A stretch of DNA of 64,000 bases from Collinsella sp. Its GTDB lineage: Bacteria > Actinomycetota > Coriobacteriia > Coriobacteriales > Coriobacteriaceae. Position 1 is the first letter of the stretch. Every line of letters starts with the position of its first letter. The notes under the pieces were generated by a model. The model was not told the origin of the DNA, ran no database searches, and worked only from the letters and a program-made list of their open reading frames with translations. The translations under genes and the position numbers were made by a program. The stretch spans positions 38,599 through 102,598 of the forward strand of contig DXZN01000002.1 in NCBI GenBank assembly GCA_019419645.1, in the 5' to 3' direction. Shown piece after piece: positions 8,655 through 17,727 of this stretch.

Positions 8655-11099
8655 GTGAACGCCTTTGACCGATATGCTCCGTTTATCCGAGACTTCATCT
8701 ACTCCCACGATTGGGAGAGTCTGCGCTCTATCCAGGTTGCGGCGGCAGATGCCATCTTTAACACACAAGACAATGTGCTCCTAACGGCATCCACAGCTTC
8801 CGGCAAAACCGAGGCAGCCTTCTTTCCCATCCTGACCGAGTTTTGGGAGAACCCGCCCGCGAGCGTGGGCGCCCTCTACATCGGCCCCCTCAAAGCGCTC
8901 ATCAATGATCAGTTCGTCCGCCTCAACGACCTCTGCGAAGAGGCCGATATCCCTGTCTGGCACTGGCATGGCGATGTCTCGCAGTCGCACAAGGCTAAGC
9001 TCATTAAAAAACCGAGCGGCATCCTGCAGATTACACCCGAGTCACTCGAAGCGCTTTTAATCCATAAGCACATGGCGATCCCGCGCATGTTTTGCGACCT
9101 GCGCTACGTGGTCATCGATGAGGTCCATTCGCTCATGCGCGGCGACCGTGGCGGGCAAACGCTCTGCCTTATCGAGCGACTCTCGCGCATGGCCGGCGTG
9201 CAGCCTCGCCGCATTGGCCTTTCGGCTACCATCGGCGACCCCGAGCGCACGGGCGCTTTTCTCTCACAGGGAACGGGGCGCGACTGCATTATCCCCCGTT
9301 TTGAGGAACCGCGTCGCGTGTGGCGCATCTCCATGGAGCACTTCTACAACTCGGGCCCCCAGGCGCAGCAGCGGGGATTCATGGGTACAGGTCCTCAAGA
9401 GGCCGAAGTGCTTGCGTGCGAGCGCATCGATGCGGCGGCATCCGCAGCACTGCCCGCCGGCGCCCAAGACATGCGTCACAGCGGACAGCTCACACAAGAG
9501 GAGCGCCGTCAACGTCGTGAGCGGGCACGGGGCAAGGCCGCTCCCAAGGACCGCCAAACTTCCTCGGCCCCCGAGGGCGAAGTCGACATCCCACGAGCGA
9601 CCGAGCAGGCGCTTCTCAACCCCACCGACACGGCGCCCGACAACGCCGACCCCGGTATGGGCTATATCTTTGAACATACGCGCGGCCGTAAGTGCCTGGT
9701 CTTTGCCAACTCGCGCGAGGAGGCAGAGGCCGTGTGCTCCATGCTGCGCAGCTACTGCGAAAGTCGACACGAGCCCGACCGTTTTCTCATCCACCATGGC
9801 AATCTTTCGGCATCGCTACGCGAGACGGCCGAAGAACTCATGCGCGATGAGGAGCAGGCACAAACGACCGTCACCACCTCTACGCTGGAGCTCGGTATCG
9901 ATATCGGCCGTCTGGAGCGTGCGTTTCAGATCGATGCGCCATTTACCGTCAGTTCCTTTTTGCAGCGAATGGGCCGCACGGGACGCCGCGACCTTCCGCC
10001 CGAGATGTGGTTTGTCATGCGCGAGGAAGAGCCCGAGCCGCGCACGATGATGCCCGAGACCATTCCGTGGAAGCTCCTGCAGGGCATCGCGCTCGTACAA
10101 CTCTATCGCGAGGAAAAGTGGGTCGAGCCGCCCGAGCTCGATCGACTCCCCTACAGCCTGCTCTACCACCAGACTATGTCGACGCTTGCCAGCACCGGCG
10201 AGCTCACGCCGGCAGAGCTTGCCCAGCGCGTGCTCACACTCAGCTATTTCCATCGCATCTCGGCCGATGACTATCGCGTACTGCTGCGTCACCTCATTAA
10301 GATCGACCATATCCAAGTCACCGAGGGCGGCGGACTCATCGTGGGTCTCGCGGGCGAGCGCATCATTAACAACTTTAAGTTCTACGCCGTATTCCAGGAA
10401 AACGAAGAGTTCACCGTTCGCAGCGAATCGGCCGAGCTGGGCACGATCGTCAATCCGCCACCGCCCGGTGAGCGCATCGCCATCGCCGGACACTGCTGGA
10501 TTGTCGAGGAAGTGGACTGGAAGCGCCACACCGTCTTTGCCACGCAGGTCAAGGGCCGGGTGCCGGCCTACTTTGGCGACTGTCCCGGTGACATCAATAC
10601 ACACGTACTCGAGCGCATGCGCAAGGCGCTCAACGAACACGCCGCGTATCCGTACCTTATGGGTAACGCACGGGCCCGCCTTGCGCAGGCTCGTCATACG
10701 GCCGAGATTTCGGGCGCGGGAACTAAACCGCTCATTAACCTGGGCGGCGATACCTGGGTGCTCTTCCCCTGGCTGGGCAGCTACGCCTTTTTGGCCCTCG
10801 AGCGCATGCTCAAGATTAAATGTGCCGCGGAGTTGGGCCTTCGCGGACTCGACCCATCACGCCCGTACTTTATGCAGTTTAAGATGAAGGCCGACGAGGA
10901 GACGTTCTTTGAGGTGCTCGCCGCCGAGGCCGAGAAGGACTTCGATCCCATCGAGCTCGTCTATCCCGACGAGGTGCCTTATTTTGACCGCTACGACGAG
11001 TTTGTTCCCGAAGAGCTCGTGCGCAAGGGCTTTGCCGAAGGCGTGCTCGACATAGAGGGCATGAAGCAGCGTGTCCGCAGCTGGAGCGACCACGCCTAA
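8655..11099 (+). CDS. DEAD/DEAH-box helicase, Lhr/BrxHI-like, third gene of TerB module
   Basis: 814 residues from a GTG with GAGGGGAGG upstream; the frame is open further left but that part overlaps the ATPase gene and is not protein-like. Superfamily 2 motifs are complete: Walker A TASTASGKT (44-52), GPLKAL, TPESLEAL, DEVH (155-158), SATIGD, CLVFANSREEAE, TSTLELGIDIGRL and QRMGRTGRR (437-445). A charged insert (about 275-330) precedes motif IV. The long C-terminal region resembles Lhr-type helicases, which translocate 3'-5' on single-stranded DNA. It follows the ATPase by 116 bases on the same strand and completes the module. Confidence 0.88.
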   Translation: MNAFDRYAPFIRDFIYSHDWESLRSIQVAAADAIFNTQDNVLLTASTASGKTEAAFFPILTEFWENPPASVGALYIGPLKALINDQFVRLNDLCEEADIPVWHWHGDVSQSHKAKLIKKPSGILQITPESLEALLIHKHMAIPRMFCDLRYVVIDEVHSLMRGDRGGQTLCLIERLSRMAGVQPRRIGLSATIGDPERTGAFLSQGTGRDCIIPRFEEPRRVWRISMEHFYNSGPQAQQRGFMGTGPQEAEVLACERIDAAASAALPAGAQDMRHSGQLTQEERRQRRERARGKAAPKDRQTSSAPEGEVDIPRATEQALLNPTDTAPDNADPGMGYIFEHTRGRKCLVFANSREEAEAVCSMLRSYCESRHEPDRFLIHHGNLSASLRETAEELMRDEEQAQTTVTTSTLELGIDIGRLERAFQIDAPFTVSSFLQRMGRTGRRDLPPEMWFVMREEEPEPRTMMPETIPWKLLQGIALVQLYREEKWVEPPELDRLPYSLLYHQTMSTLASTGELTPAELAQRVLTLSYFHRISADDYRVLLRHLIKIDHIQVTEGGGLIVGLAGERIINNFKFYAVFQENEEFTVRSESAELGTIVNPPPPGERIAIAGHCWIVEEVDWKRHTVFATQVKGRVPAYFGDCPGDINTHVLERMRKALNEHAAYPYLMGNARARLAQARHTAEISGAGTKPLINLGGDTWVLFPWLGSYAFLALERMLKIKCAAELGLRGLDPSRPYFMQFKMKADEETFFEVLAAEAEKDFDPIELVYPDEVPYFDRYDEFVPEELVRKGFAEGVLDIEGMKQRVRSWSDHA

Positions 11100-11125
11100 G
11101 ACCCGTCTTTTTGGGACGGAGAGAC

Positions 11126-12004
11126 TTACTTGTCGTGAAGGACGGTGCCGAGGAAGTCGGCGTCGAAGGGCACGGCTTCGACAAAGGCATAATCGCCGTC
11201 ACTGGCGACGAGCAGGTAGTTTTCCTCGCCGCCGAACTCCGCGTCGCCGCATGGGACCACCCAGGCGTGGGCGAATACCTCGAGTGCCGCGGCAACGCAA
11301 TCGCGCAGGAACGTCACGTCGCTCCCCCTGTTCGCACTCACGATATTGGCAACATAGATGCCCCCGGGGTTCAGGCTGCCTCGCACCAAACGCAATGCCT
11401 CAACCGTCGCCAGCTCGCGTACGGGCTCGGCACCGCCAAAGCAATCGCTCACGACCACGTCGTAGCGACGATGACCCACGCTCGTCACGCCCAGATACGA
11501 GCGAGCCTCAGCGGTAATCACTCGCAGGCGATCGCCCACCGTGCGCTCCAGCTCGTCCAGGTAGAACCAACGGCGCGCCAGGCGCGTAATCTCGGCATCG
11601 TACTCAATGACGTCCATGCGCAAGCTCTCGTGCGACATCAGTGCAAACTTGGGATAGGCAAACCCGCCGCCGCCCAGCATGAGCATACGGTCGATACCAT
11701 GCCCGTAAGCATCACGCATTGCGTCCTCAGCCTCAAACACGTCGTCAAACGCGCGATAGTACGCAAAGACGGGCTCCGCCCAACGCTCGCCAACGTAGCT
11801 TGCGCTTTGGTAAACGCCGCCTTGCACCAATACACGGACTTCGTCGCCTCCCTCATCGTGCACGCGTTTCACACGCGCCAACCCATGGCGGGTTCGCGCA
11901 ACCTGCAGACAGGCAGCACGGACAGCGACAGCGGCCGCGCCAAGCGCCGCGGCCCCCAGAGCAACGCCGGCAACGACGCCGGCAGAAACACTCGGCTTGT
12001 CCAT
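11126..12004 (-). CDS. Spermidine synthase-like methyltransferase-fold protein
   Basis: 292 residues. One N-terminal hydrophobic segment (about 8-30) is followed by a Rossmann domain with MLMLGGGGFAYPKF, VIEYDAEITRLARRWF and YDVVVSDCFGGA, the pattern of SpeE-type aminopropyltransferases and related spermidine-synthase-like proteins. The membrane anchor and lack of other polyamine genes make true spermidine synthesis uncertain. Its ATG directly follows the elp3 stop codon (TAGATG), so it is translationally coupled to elp3. It converges on the helicase gene with only 26 bases between. Confidence 0.8.
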   Translation of the reverse strand: MDKPSVSAGVVAGVALGAAALGAAAVAVRAACLQVARTRHGLARVKRVHDEGGDEVRVLVQGGVYQSASYVGERWAEPVFAYYRAFDDVFEAEDAMRDAYGHGIDRMLMLGGGGFAYPKFALMSHESLRMDVIEYDAEITRLARRWFYLDELERTVGDRLRVITAEARSYLGVTSVGHRRYDVVVSDCFGGAEPVRELATVEALRLVRGSLNPGGIYVANIVSANRGSDVTFLRDCVAAALEVFAHAWVVPCGDAEFGGEENYLLVASDGDYAFVEAVPFDADFLGTVLHDK

Positions 12005-13912
12005 CTAGAGCTCCTTTTGCAGATAAAGGCCATGGTCATAAAATCCAAGATGACGATAGTACTCACGTGTGCCAATCGCGCTAATCACGTTGATACGCGC
12101 ATAACCCGCATCCCGGGCAATCTCGCACGCACGTTCTACGAGCAAACGCCCTAACCCGTGATGCTGCGCCGCCTGGCCTTGATCGCCCACGCGCGCCGCC
12201 ATGCCATACACGTGAACCTCGCGAATCATCGCCTCGTCCGACACCGTCGGCAACTCGTCCGCATGCGCGGCAACAAACGCGCGGTCGGGCAGCGACAGGC
12301 GCAAAAAGCCCGCGATTTTGCCCTGCGGTGTCACCCACTGCAAAAAGCGCTCGTGCGTCACCGGCGTCTCGTACGCCACTTCCTCGTCAAGGGTCAACTC
12401 GTCCAGGTCGGCGCCCGCCGTGCTGATCTCGCGATAGCGAATCTCACGCACCGTCGCACCGTCACCCCAAGCAGCCAAGCGGTTCTCAACGAGCTGGCGC
12501 AGGTTGGGTTTCTTGTTGCCCACCATGATGTCATCGGAGCTAAAGTCGCGGATCATGCGGCTGATGCGGCAGAACGCCGGCGTCACCACGATGTCGTCGG
12601 CCAACACATCGAGCAGCTCGTCCTCGGTATAGGGGCGCCACTCGCCACGCTCGTAACAGCCCACCAGACGCGAGCCCTCGATGAGCGCGCACGGGTAGAC
12701 CTTGACCTCGTCGGGCATAAAGGCGCCCTCGGTCATAAAGCGCTCGTAGTCGCACTTGTCCCCATCAGGCGTGGCGCCCAGCAAGTTGAGCATAAAGTGC
12801 GCGTGGATCTTAAAGCCAAACAGGCGCGCGAGCGAAAACGCCCGCTCGATCTGCGCCACCGAAATGCGGCGCTCGTTGATATCGAGTAGATGCTGGTCAA
12901 GACTCTGAATACCCATCTGAATCTTGGTGCAACCCAGGCGGCGGATGAGCGTGAGGGCCTGCGGCGTTACGGCATCGGGGCGCGTCTCGATAACGAGCCC
13001 CACCACGCGATGCTTCGCCGTCTCGTTGATGCGCTGCTGACGCTCAAGCTCCTCCATCGTTGCCGTCTGCCACTCGGCAGCCTCGCCCCATGGCGTACCG
13101 GGGCCGTACAGACGGCGCACTGCGCGGTTATAGCCACCAACGACAGCATCCACACGCCCCTGCTCGTCGGCAACGCCGGCAGCAAGCTCAGCCTCGTCTG
13201 TCGCAATGCCGGCAGCCCGATAGCGCTCGCGGCGCTCTGTTACCACCGGCGGCAGGGCATCGGCGGGAGCGTCATCGAGCAGGCGCCCTGCCTCGGCACG
13301 GCTGATGCCCGGACGCGCCAACATGGGGTTTGCCGCCACGCCGGCGACGGCATCGTCATTGAGCGCACGGAAAAGCTCCGACATAAACCACGTTTGATAC
13401 CCTTGCGGATAGTCGCTCCAGGTGCCACCGAGCACGATGAGCTCTATCTTGTCGGTCGCATGCCCCATCTGCGAAAGCGCGGTCAGACGAGCGCTCACCT
13501 GCAGATACGGGTCAAAGCAGTTTTGCTCCGCACGGGCGCACGCCGGCTCGGCGTGCAGATAGCTTTTAGGCATGCGCAGGTCATTGGGGCAAAACAGGCA
13601 ATCGCCCGAGCATGGCCAGGGCTTGGTAATGACGGTAATGGTCGCCACGCCCGAAGCCGTGCGACGAGGCTTCATACGCAGCACCTGCAGCAGTCGACGT
13701 TCCAGCTCGGTATCGACATTCCACGCAGCCCAACGAGCCGGCTCCTCACGTTTAACCCGCTGGTAGAACGGCAGCAGACGGCGCTTGGCCAAATCGCGTT
13801 TGTCGGCACCCTCACGGCGCGCCTCGGCATGTATCAGTTTGACGAGCGCCTTGTCGTCCACGGTCTCGCCGCGACGCAGGGCCTCAAGTATGTTCAAGAT
13901 AATCTGTTCCAT
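12005..13912 (-). CDS. elp3: Elp3-type tRNA uridine-34 acetyltransferase (radical SAM + GNAT)
   Basis: 635 residues. A radical SAM domain carries the iron-sulfur ligands C101, C105 and C108 in PCSGDCLFCPN, followed by GGTWSDYP and ETRPD segments typical of Elp3. The last 65 residues form a GNAT acetyltransferase motif (QHHGLGRLLVERACEIA). Elp3 uses acetyl-CoA and SAM chemistry to make carboxymethyl-uridine-type modifications at the tRNA wobble position. Length is normal for stand-alone bacterial or archaeal Elp3. It begins at an ATG at 13912 and leads directly into the spermidine-synthase-like gene. Confidence 0.93.
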   Translation of the reverse strand: MEQIILNILEALRRGETVDDKALVKLIHAEARREGADKRDLAKRRLLPFYQRVKREEPARWAAWNVDTELERRLLQVLRMKPRRTASGVATITVITKPWPCSGDCLFCPNDLRMPKSYLHAEPACARAEQNCFDPYLQVSARLTALSQMGHATDKIELIVLGGTWSDYPQGYQTWFMSELFRALNDDAVAGVAANPMLARPGISRAEAGRLLDDAPADALPPVVTERRERYRAAGIATDEAELAAGVADEQGRVDAVVGGYNRAVRRLYGPGTPWGEAAEWQTATMEELERQQRINETAKHRVVGLVIETRPDAVTPQALTLIRRLGCTKIQMGIQSLDQHLLDINERRISVAQIERAFSLARLFGFKIHAHFMLNLLGATPDGDKCDYERFMTEGAFMPDEVKVYPCALIEGSRLVGCYERGEWRPYTEDELLDVLADDIVVTPAFCRISRMIRDFSSDDIMVGNKKPNLRQLVENRLAAWGDGATVREIRYREISTAGADLDELTLDEEVAYETPVTHERFLQWVTPQGKIAGFLRLSLPDRAFVAAHADELPTVSDEAMIREVHVYGMAARVGDQGQAAQHHGLGRLLVERACEIARDAGYARINVISAIGTREYYRHLGFYDHGLYLQKEL

Positions 13913-13930
13913 GCCCCCATTGTAAAGGCA

Positions 13931-13964
13931 AAGGCGCCGGAGCCCGTCACGGCTCCGGCGCCTC
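13931..13964 (-). terminator. Hairpin terminator after the DUF4097 gene
   Basis: GGCGCCGGAGCC and GGCTCCGGCGCC (13933-13962) form a perfect 12-bp stem with a six-base loop. Read on the minus strand it is followed by a T-rich stretch (TTTGCCTTTA). It lies between the end of the DUF4097 gene and the elp3 start. Confidence 0.75.
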
Positions 13965-14010
13965 CATCAAACAGCGCAGCTATGGTTTATAAGTCTTCGA
14001 TAACCGCCCG

Positions 14011-14910
14011 TCACTCTGAATCAAATGACATGTCGCCCGAACCAACCTCAAAACGATACGTGGCGGACTTATCGCCATTATCGAATTCAAGATTCAAAAT
14101 GGTCTCGCCGTCGTAGTCAAGCGGAAGGAAATCGCTCTCGAAGTCGCCGCTGCCCAAGGTGAGGCTCGCCTTAAAGCCCGTAGAGTTCGGAACCGTCATC
14201 TCCACATCACCCGAGCCCACACTCACGTCCATCGACTTCGCGGGCGCCTGGTAGAGATCGAACGTCATGTCGCCCGAACCGACCTCGGCATTCAGGGTGT
14301 CGGTCACGGTGCCCGTAAACTCAACGTCTCCCGAATTCAACGTTATAACCAGATCATGGCACGCAATGTCCGCGACCGCCAGGTCGCCCGACCCTACATT
14401 CGCCGTAATGCCCACCAGGTTATCCGCAACATCTCGCGGCAGCTCAATGGTAATTGTGCGGTCAATCGCGCGCTTATCATCGTAGTCGAACTGACTGATC
14501 TTGAGCGTAGAGCCCTTGACCTCAGCAAGGTTCCGGGTAGCCGCATCAGAAGCAGACGTTCCCTTCGCAACGCGACCGCTTTCGATAACACGCACCGGGC
14601 CGCCAGAGACACATTTAACCTCGACCGTCCCCGACGTCACGTCCAAGTCGAGCGATTGGAACGCGTCGGCATCAAACGTTTCGCTCGAAAGCTGCTGAGG
14701 CCGAGCGGAATAGTTACCGCTATCCAAGAGATCATCGTCGTCAAACATATCGTCAAAATCAGACAAATCTCCAGATAGAATACCGGTCGTACGCACCATA
14801 TCGGAATGAGCCAATAGCTGCGAAGCACCAAAGACAAGCCCGATGATAAGCACAAACGCTCCGATGCCAACACCCAAGCGTACCTTGGATTCATGCGAAA
14901 GCTTCATCAT
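14011..14910 (-). CDS. DUF4097 beta-strand repeat membrane protein (LiaG/YvlB-like)
   Basis: 299 residues. One hydrophobic segment near the N-terminus (about 12-34), an acidic stretch (DFDDMFDDDDLLD), then repeated beta strands with the recurring phrase GSGD (VGSGDLAV, VGSGDMTF, VGSGDVEM, LGSGDFES, VGSGDMSF), typical of DUF4097 adhesin-like solenoids. Such proteins often accompany envelope-stress regulators. Its ATG overlaps the stop of the upstream XRE regulator (ATGA), so the two form one unit. Confidence 0.85.
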   Translation of the reverse strand: MMKLSHESKVRLGVGIGAFVLIIGLVFGASQLLAHSDMVRTTGILSGDLSDFDDMFDDDDLLDSGNYSARPQQLSSETFDADAFQSLDLDVTSGTVEVKCVSGGPVRVIESGRVAKGTSASDAATRNLAEVKGSTLKISQFDYDDKRAIDRTITIELPRDVADNLVGITANVGSGDLAVADIACHDLVITLNSGDVEFTGTVTDTLNAEVGSGDMTFDLYQAPAKSMDVSVGSGDVEMTVPNSTGFKASLTLGSGDFESDFLPLDYDGETILNLEFDNGDKSATYRFEVGSGDMSFDSE

Positions 14911-15629
14911 TCATCACCCTCTTTGGCAATCGGCTCAGCGGTGGCCGCGGCAGCCATGTCAGCGTCAACCGAAGCGGAAACGTTCTTCCCCTTAGTCATA
15001 GCGACCGCCGGTGCCGGACCAACCTGAATATCCCCGCGCGCCCAATCACCATCGAGCGCACGCGCCACCCAGTGATAGATGGGAATCGTAAAGAAGATCA
15101 GTGCGGCAAAGGGGCCGGCGCCAAACAGGAACATCAGCAAAAAGAACAGCAGCCAGCACACAGCCCAATACGGGAACGACTGGAACGGACCTTTCACCGG
15201 AGTCACGCTGGTCGCACCGGCACCCGTCACCTGAGCCGTCGCCGCATTGGCAGCCTGCGCGCTCCAACTCGCCGCCTGCGCCGCCTTGGCCGCGGCATCA
15301 CTCGCCTGTGTTGCCGCCTCGGTGGCGCGCGCCGCTGCCTCATGGGTGCGGGCACGCTCCGCGGCCTCGGCCTCGCGCTGACGGGCGCGGTCCTCGTTCT
15401 CAAATTCGATATCGTCCTCGATCTCGTCACTCGGATTGAGGAGCTCGTCCAAACTCACGCCATAGAGTTTTGCGAGCGAGATCAGGTTCTCGGTATCGGG
15501 CGAGCTCTCCGCACGCTCCCATTTACTGACCGCCTGGCGCGACAGTCCCAGCTTTCGCGCCAACCCTTCTTGGCTAAAACCCTTGCTGCGACGAAGGTCG
15601 GCGAGCCGCTGCGCAGTTTCTACATTCAT
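14907..15629 (-). CDS. XRE-family transcriptional regulator with C-terminal membrane segments
   Basis: 240 residues from an ATG with AGGAGG upstream. Residues 5-60 form a Cro/CI helix-turn-helix (FSQEGLARKLGLSRQAVSKWER, then LISLAKLYGVSLDELL). A long Ala/Arg/Glu-rich helical stretch (about 75-135) leads to two hydrophobic segments (about 165-200), so the DNA-binding domain is tied to the membrane. It overlaps the DUF4097 gene, suggesting an envelope-sensing regulator and its output protein. Confidence 0.88.
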   Translation of the reverse strand: MNVETAQRLADLRRSKGFSQEGLARKLGLSRQAVSKWERAESSPDTENLISLAKLYGVSLDELLNPSDEIEDDIEFENEDRARQREAEAAERARTHEAAARATEAATQASDAAAKAAQAASWSAQAANAATAQVTGAGATSVTPVKGPFQSFPYWAVCWLLFFLLMFLFGAGPFAALIFFTIPIYHWVARALDGDWARGDIQVGPAPAVAMTKGKNVSASVDADMAAAATAEPIAKEGDE

Positions 15630-15896
15630 GGTTCCTCCTATGTGATGCCAGCCGTGCCGCCGGACCGTTTTTGTTCTTAAGGCGCCTTGCACAGTTAAAA
15701 ATCTATCCGCCACCGCCAAAAGCATGCCACCTATTCTAGTGAGATTTTTGACAACCGGCGGTTGCGGGCATATATGAGCTGCGGAAATGTGTCCAAACAA
15801 AGCAATGACCCGCAGCTCGGTTGTCCCCGTTGCGGCGTTAACGGTAGTATGGTCGTACTGTTTATTCCGCACCGCCAACGGAGGGAGTTCCGCGCC
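15630..15896. other. Divergent intergenic region
   Basis: About 267 bases between the XRE regulator and the methyltransferase gene. It must carry both promoters. The plus-strand frame remains open from 15762 but lacks a ribosome site until the GTG at 15897. I see no clear hairpin or repeat. Confidence 0.4.
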
Positions 15897-16769
15897 GTGA
15901 ACCGCGATTTCGCCTCATCGCTCATTCAGCTCAACAATACGTTCTATCGCGAGCACTCCGCCTCCTTCTCCGATACGCGCCAGGCACCGTGGCCCGGCTG
16001 GGTACGCACCATGGACATAGCGCTCGAGCAGCTCGACGTCGCCACGATCGAGCATCCCGTCCGCGTCTTCGATCTTGCCTGCGGCAACATGCGATTCGAG
16101 AACTTTGCCGCCGGCGGCGCACTTTCCGCCAAGGGCGTCGACGGCGCAAACCCCTCGGCAGACGCCAGTTGCCCGTTTGAGTTCTATGGTGTTGACTCGT
16201 GTCAGGATTTGGCTATCGATGCGCACGGTCACGCCCTGCGCATTCCCAACCTGCACTTCCAGGAACTCGACGTACTCGATGCCCTCATGAAGCTCAACCC
16301 CGCCGAGACACCCGACGTGCTTTTCGACGCCCCGCTCGCCGACATCTCGGTCTGCTTTGGCTTTATGCACCACGTGCCGTCGTGCGAGTACCGCGTACGC
16401 GTGCTCGACGCCCTGGTGCGCCAGACGCGCCCAGGCGGCATCATCGCCATCAGCTTTTGGGAGTTTATGAACGACGAGCGCATGGCGCGCAAGGCCGTTC
16501 GCGCCGAAGCCCGCGCCGAGCTCACCCCGCCGTTTGAAAGTTACGATTCCGCGCAGTTTGAAGCCGGCGACCACCTCATTGGCTGGCAAAACGACCGCCA
16601 CGCCTACCGCTATTGCCATCACTTTGACGATCAGCAGATCACCGACCTGGTGCGCGGCGTGCGCACATTCTACAAGAGCGGCGAGGTCCCCGTGCGCGAG
16701 CTTGAGCGCTTCCATGCCGACGGTCGCAGCGGCGAGCTCAACCGTTACGTGATTCTCAAGCGCCTGTAG
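15897..16769 (+). CDS. Class I SAM-dependent methyltransferase
   Basis: 290 residues from a GTG with GGAGGG upstream. Motif I is VFDLACGNMRFEN, the acidic motif II is YGVDSC, and DISVCFGFMHHV plus RPGGIIAISFW are the later motifs of the Rossmann methyltransferase fold. The N-terminus (NTFYREHSASFSDTRQAPWPGW) resembles proteins annotated only as methyltransferases; the substrate is unknown. It precedes the trmB-like gene by 118 bases on the same strand, which hints at, but does not prove, an RNA substrate. Confidence 0.82.
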   Translation: MNRDFASSLIQLNNTFYREHSASFSDTRQAPWPGWVRTMDIALEQLDVATIEHPVRVFDLACGNMRFENFAAGGALSAKGVDGANPSADASCPFEFYGVDSCQDLAIDAHGHALRIPNLHFQELDVLDALMKLNPAETPDVLFDAPLADISVCFGFMHHVPSCEYRVRVLDALVRQTRPGGIIAISFWEFMNDERMARKAVRAEARAELTPPFESYDSAQFEAGDHLIGWQNDRHAYRYCHHFDDQQITDLVRGVRTFYKSGEVPVRELERFHADGRSGELNRYVILKRL

Positions 16770-16887
16770 GCATCGGCGACTTGCCGCCGAGCCGCACCGC
16801 AACTTTCGGGCAAGCTATGCCCCACCCTTTTCAACCCATTGATGGAACGTGCTGCCATGCGTTCCATACTCATGATCAAGGAGCCTC

Positions 16888-17727
16888 ATGGGAGCCGTCC
16901 ACGTTCGCACGCCTAAGAACTTTGTGCTCGAGGAGCGCCTGGAGCGCTACGCCGATGCGATTGAGACGAACCCCGAGGTCTATGCCGGAGATTGGCGCGA
17001 GGCTTGCGCGCCAGTTGGCAGCAAGCCCTTCGAACACCTTCACCTGGATCTTGGCTGTGGCAAGGGAACGTACCTTGTAGAGCGCGCGGCCCACGAGCCA
17101 AACACCCTCTTTATCGGTATGGACCAGGAGCCCATCTGCATCGCCTATGCCGCACAGAAAATCTGCGAGCAGGAGCTGTCCAACGCACTCGTCCTGCCCC
17201 GAGGCGCCGCATCGCTGCCGCAGCTGTTTGCCGCAGGCGAGCTCGATGCCATTACCATTAACTTTCCCACGCCGCAGCCCAAGGCCAAGTACGCCAAAAA
17301 ACGACTCGTCCATGTCGACCATCTGATGCTCTACCGCCCGCTCTTTTCAGCCGGCGCCACCGTCACACTGCGAACAGACAGTAAGCCATTGCGCGACTAC
17401 GCCCTGGGGCAGTTTGCCGCGGCCGGCTACGACACGCTTTGGGTAAGCGACGACGTCCGCCGCGACCATCCCGAGCATCCCGAGACCGAGTACGAATGCC
17501 GCACGCGCGAGATGGGTGCCGTCGTCTATGGCATTTGCGCCACACCCGGCGCGCAGCCCAGCAATGAACAGCTCGCGGCGGGCCGCGCGCAGGAGCAAAG
17601 CCTTGCCTGCTACCTGCCCGAAAACCTCGATGAGCTCACCTATGTACCTCTGGGCATGGAAGAGGCCGTCGAGAACTTTAGAAACCGCGCCCGCAAAGGC
17701 AAGAAGCGCCTGCCGCAAGAGTCCTAG
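16888..17727 (+). CDS. trmB: TrmB-like tRNA (guanine-N7) methyltransferase
   Basis: 279 residues with AAGGAG before the ATG. The SAM motif LHLDLGCGKGTYLVERAA, then FIGMDQEP and ITINFPTPQPKAKYAKKRL with HVDHLMLYRPLF match the TrmB order. TrmB methylates G46 of tRNA. The family's usual NFPDPWPK segment here reads NFPTPQPK, so two normally conserved residues (Asp and Trp) differ. The protein also has an extra C-terminal part of about 60 residues. Likely a divergent TrmB or a close paralogue. Confidence 0.78.
   Translation: MGAVHVRTPKNFVLEERLERYADAIETNPEVYAGDWREACAPVGSKPFEHLHLDLGCGKGTYLVERAAHEPNTLFIGMDQEPICIAYAAQKICEQELSNALVLPRGAASLPQLFAAGELDAITINFPTPQPKAKYAKKRLVHVDHLMLYRPLFSAGATVTLRTDSKPLRDYALGQFAAAGYDTLWVSDDVRRDHPEHPETEYECRTREMGAVVYGICATPGAQPSNEQLAAGRAQEQSLACYLPENLDELTYVPLGMEEAVENFRNRARKGKKRLPQES

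Noticed and set aside
11111..12154. Plus-strand frame of 347 codons
   Set aside because: Antiparallel shadow of the spermidine-synthase-like and elp3 genes; no ribosome site or recognisable motif.
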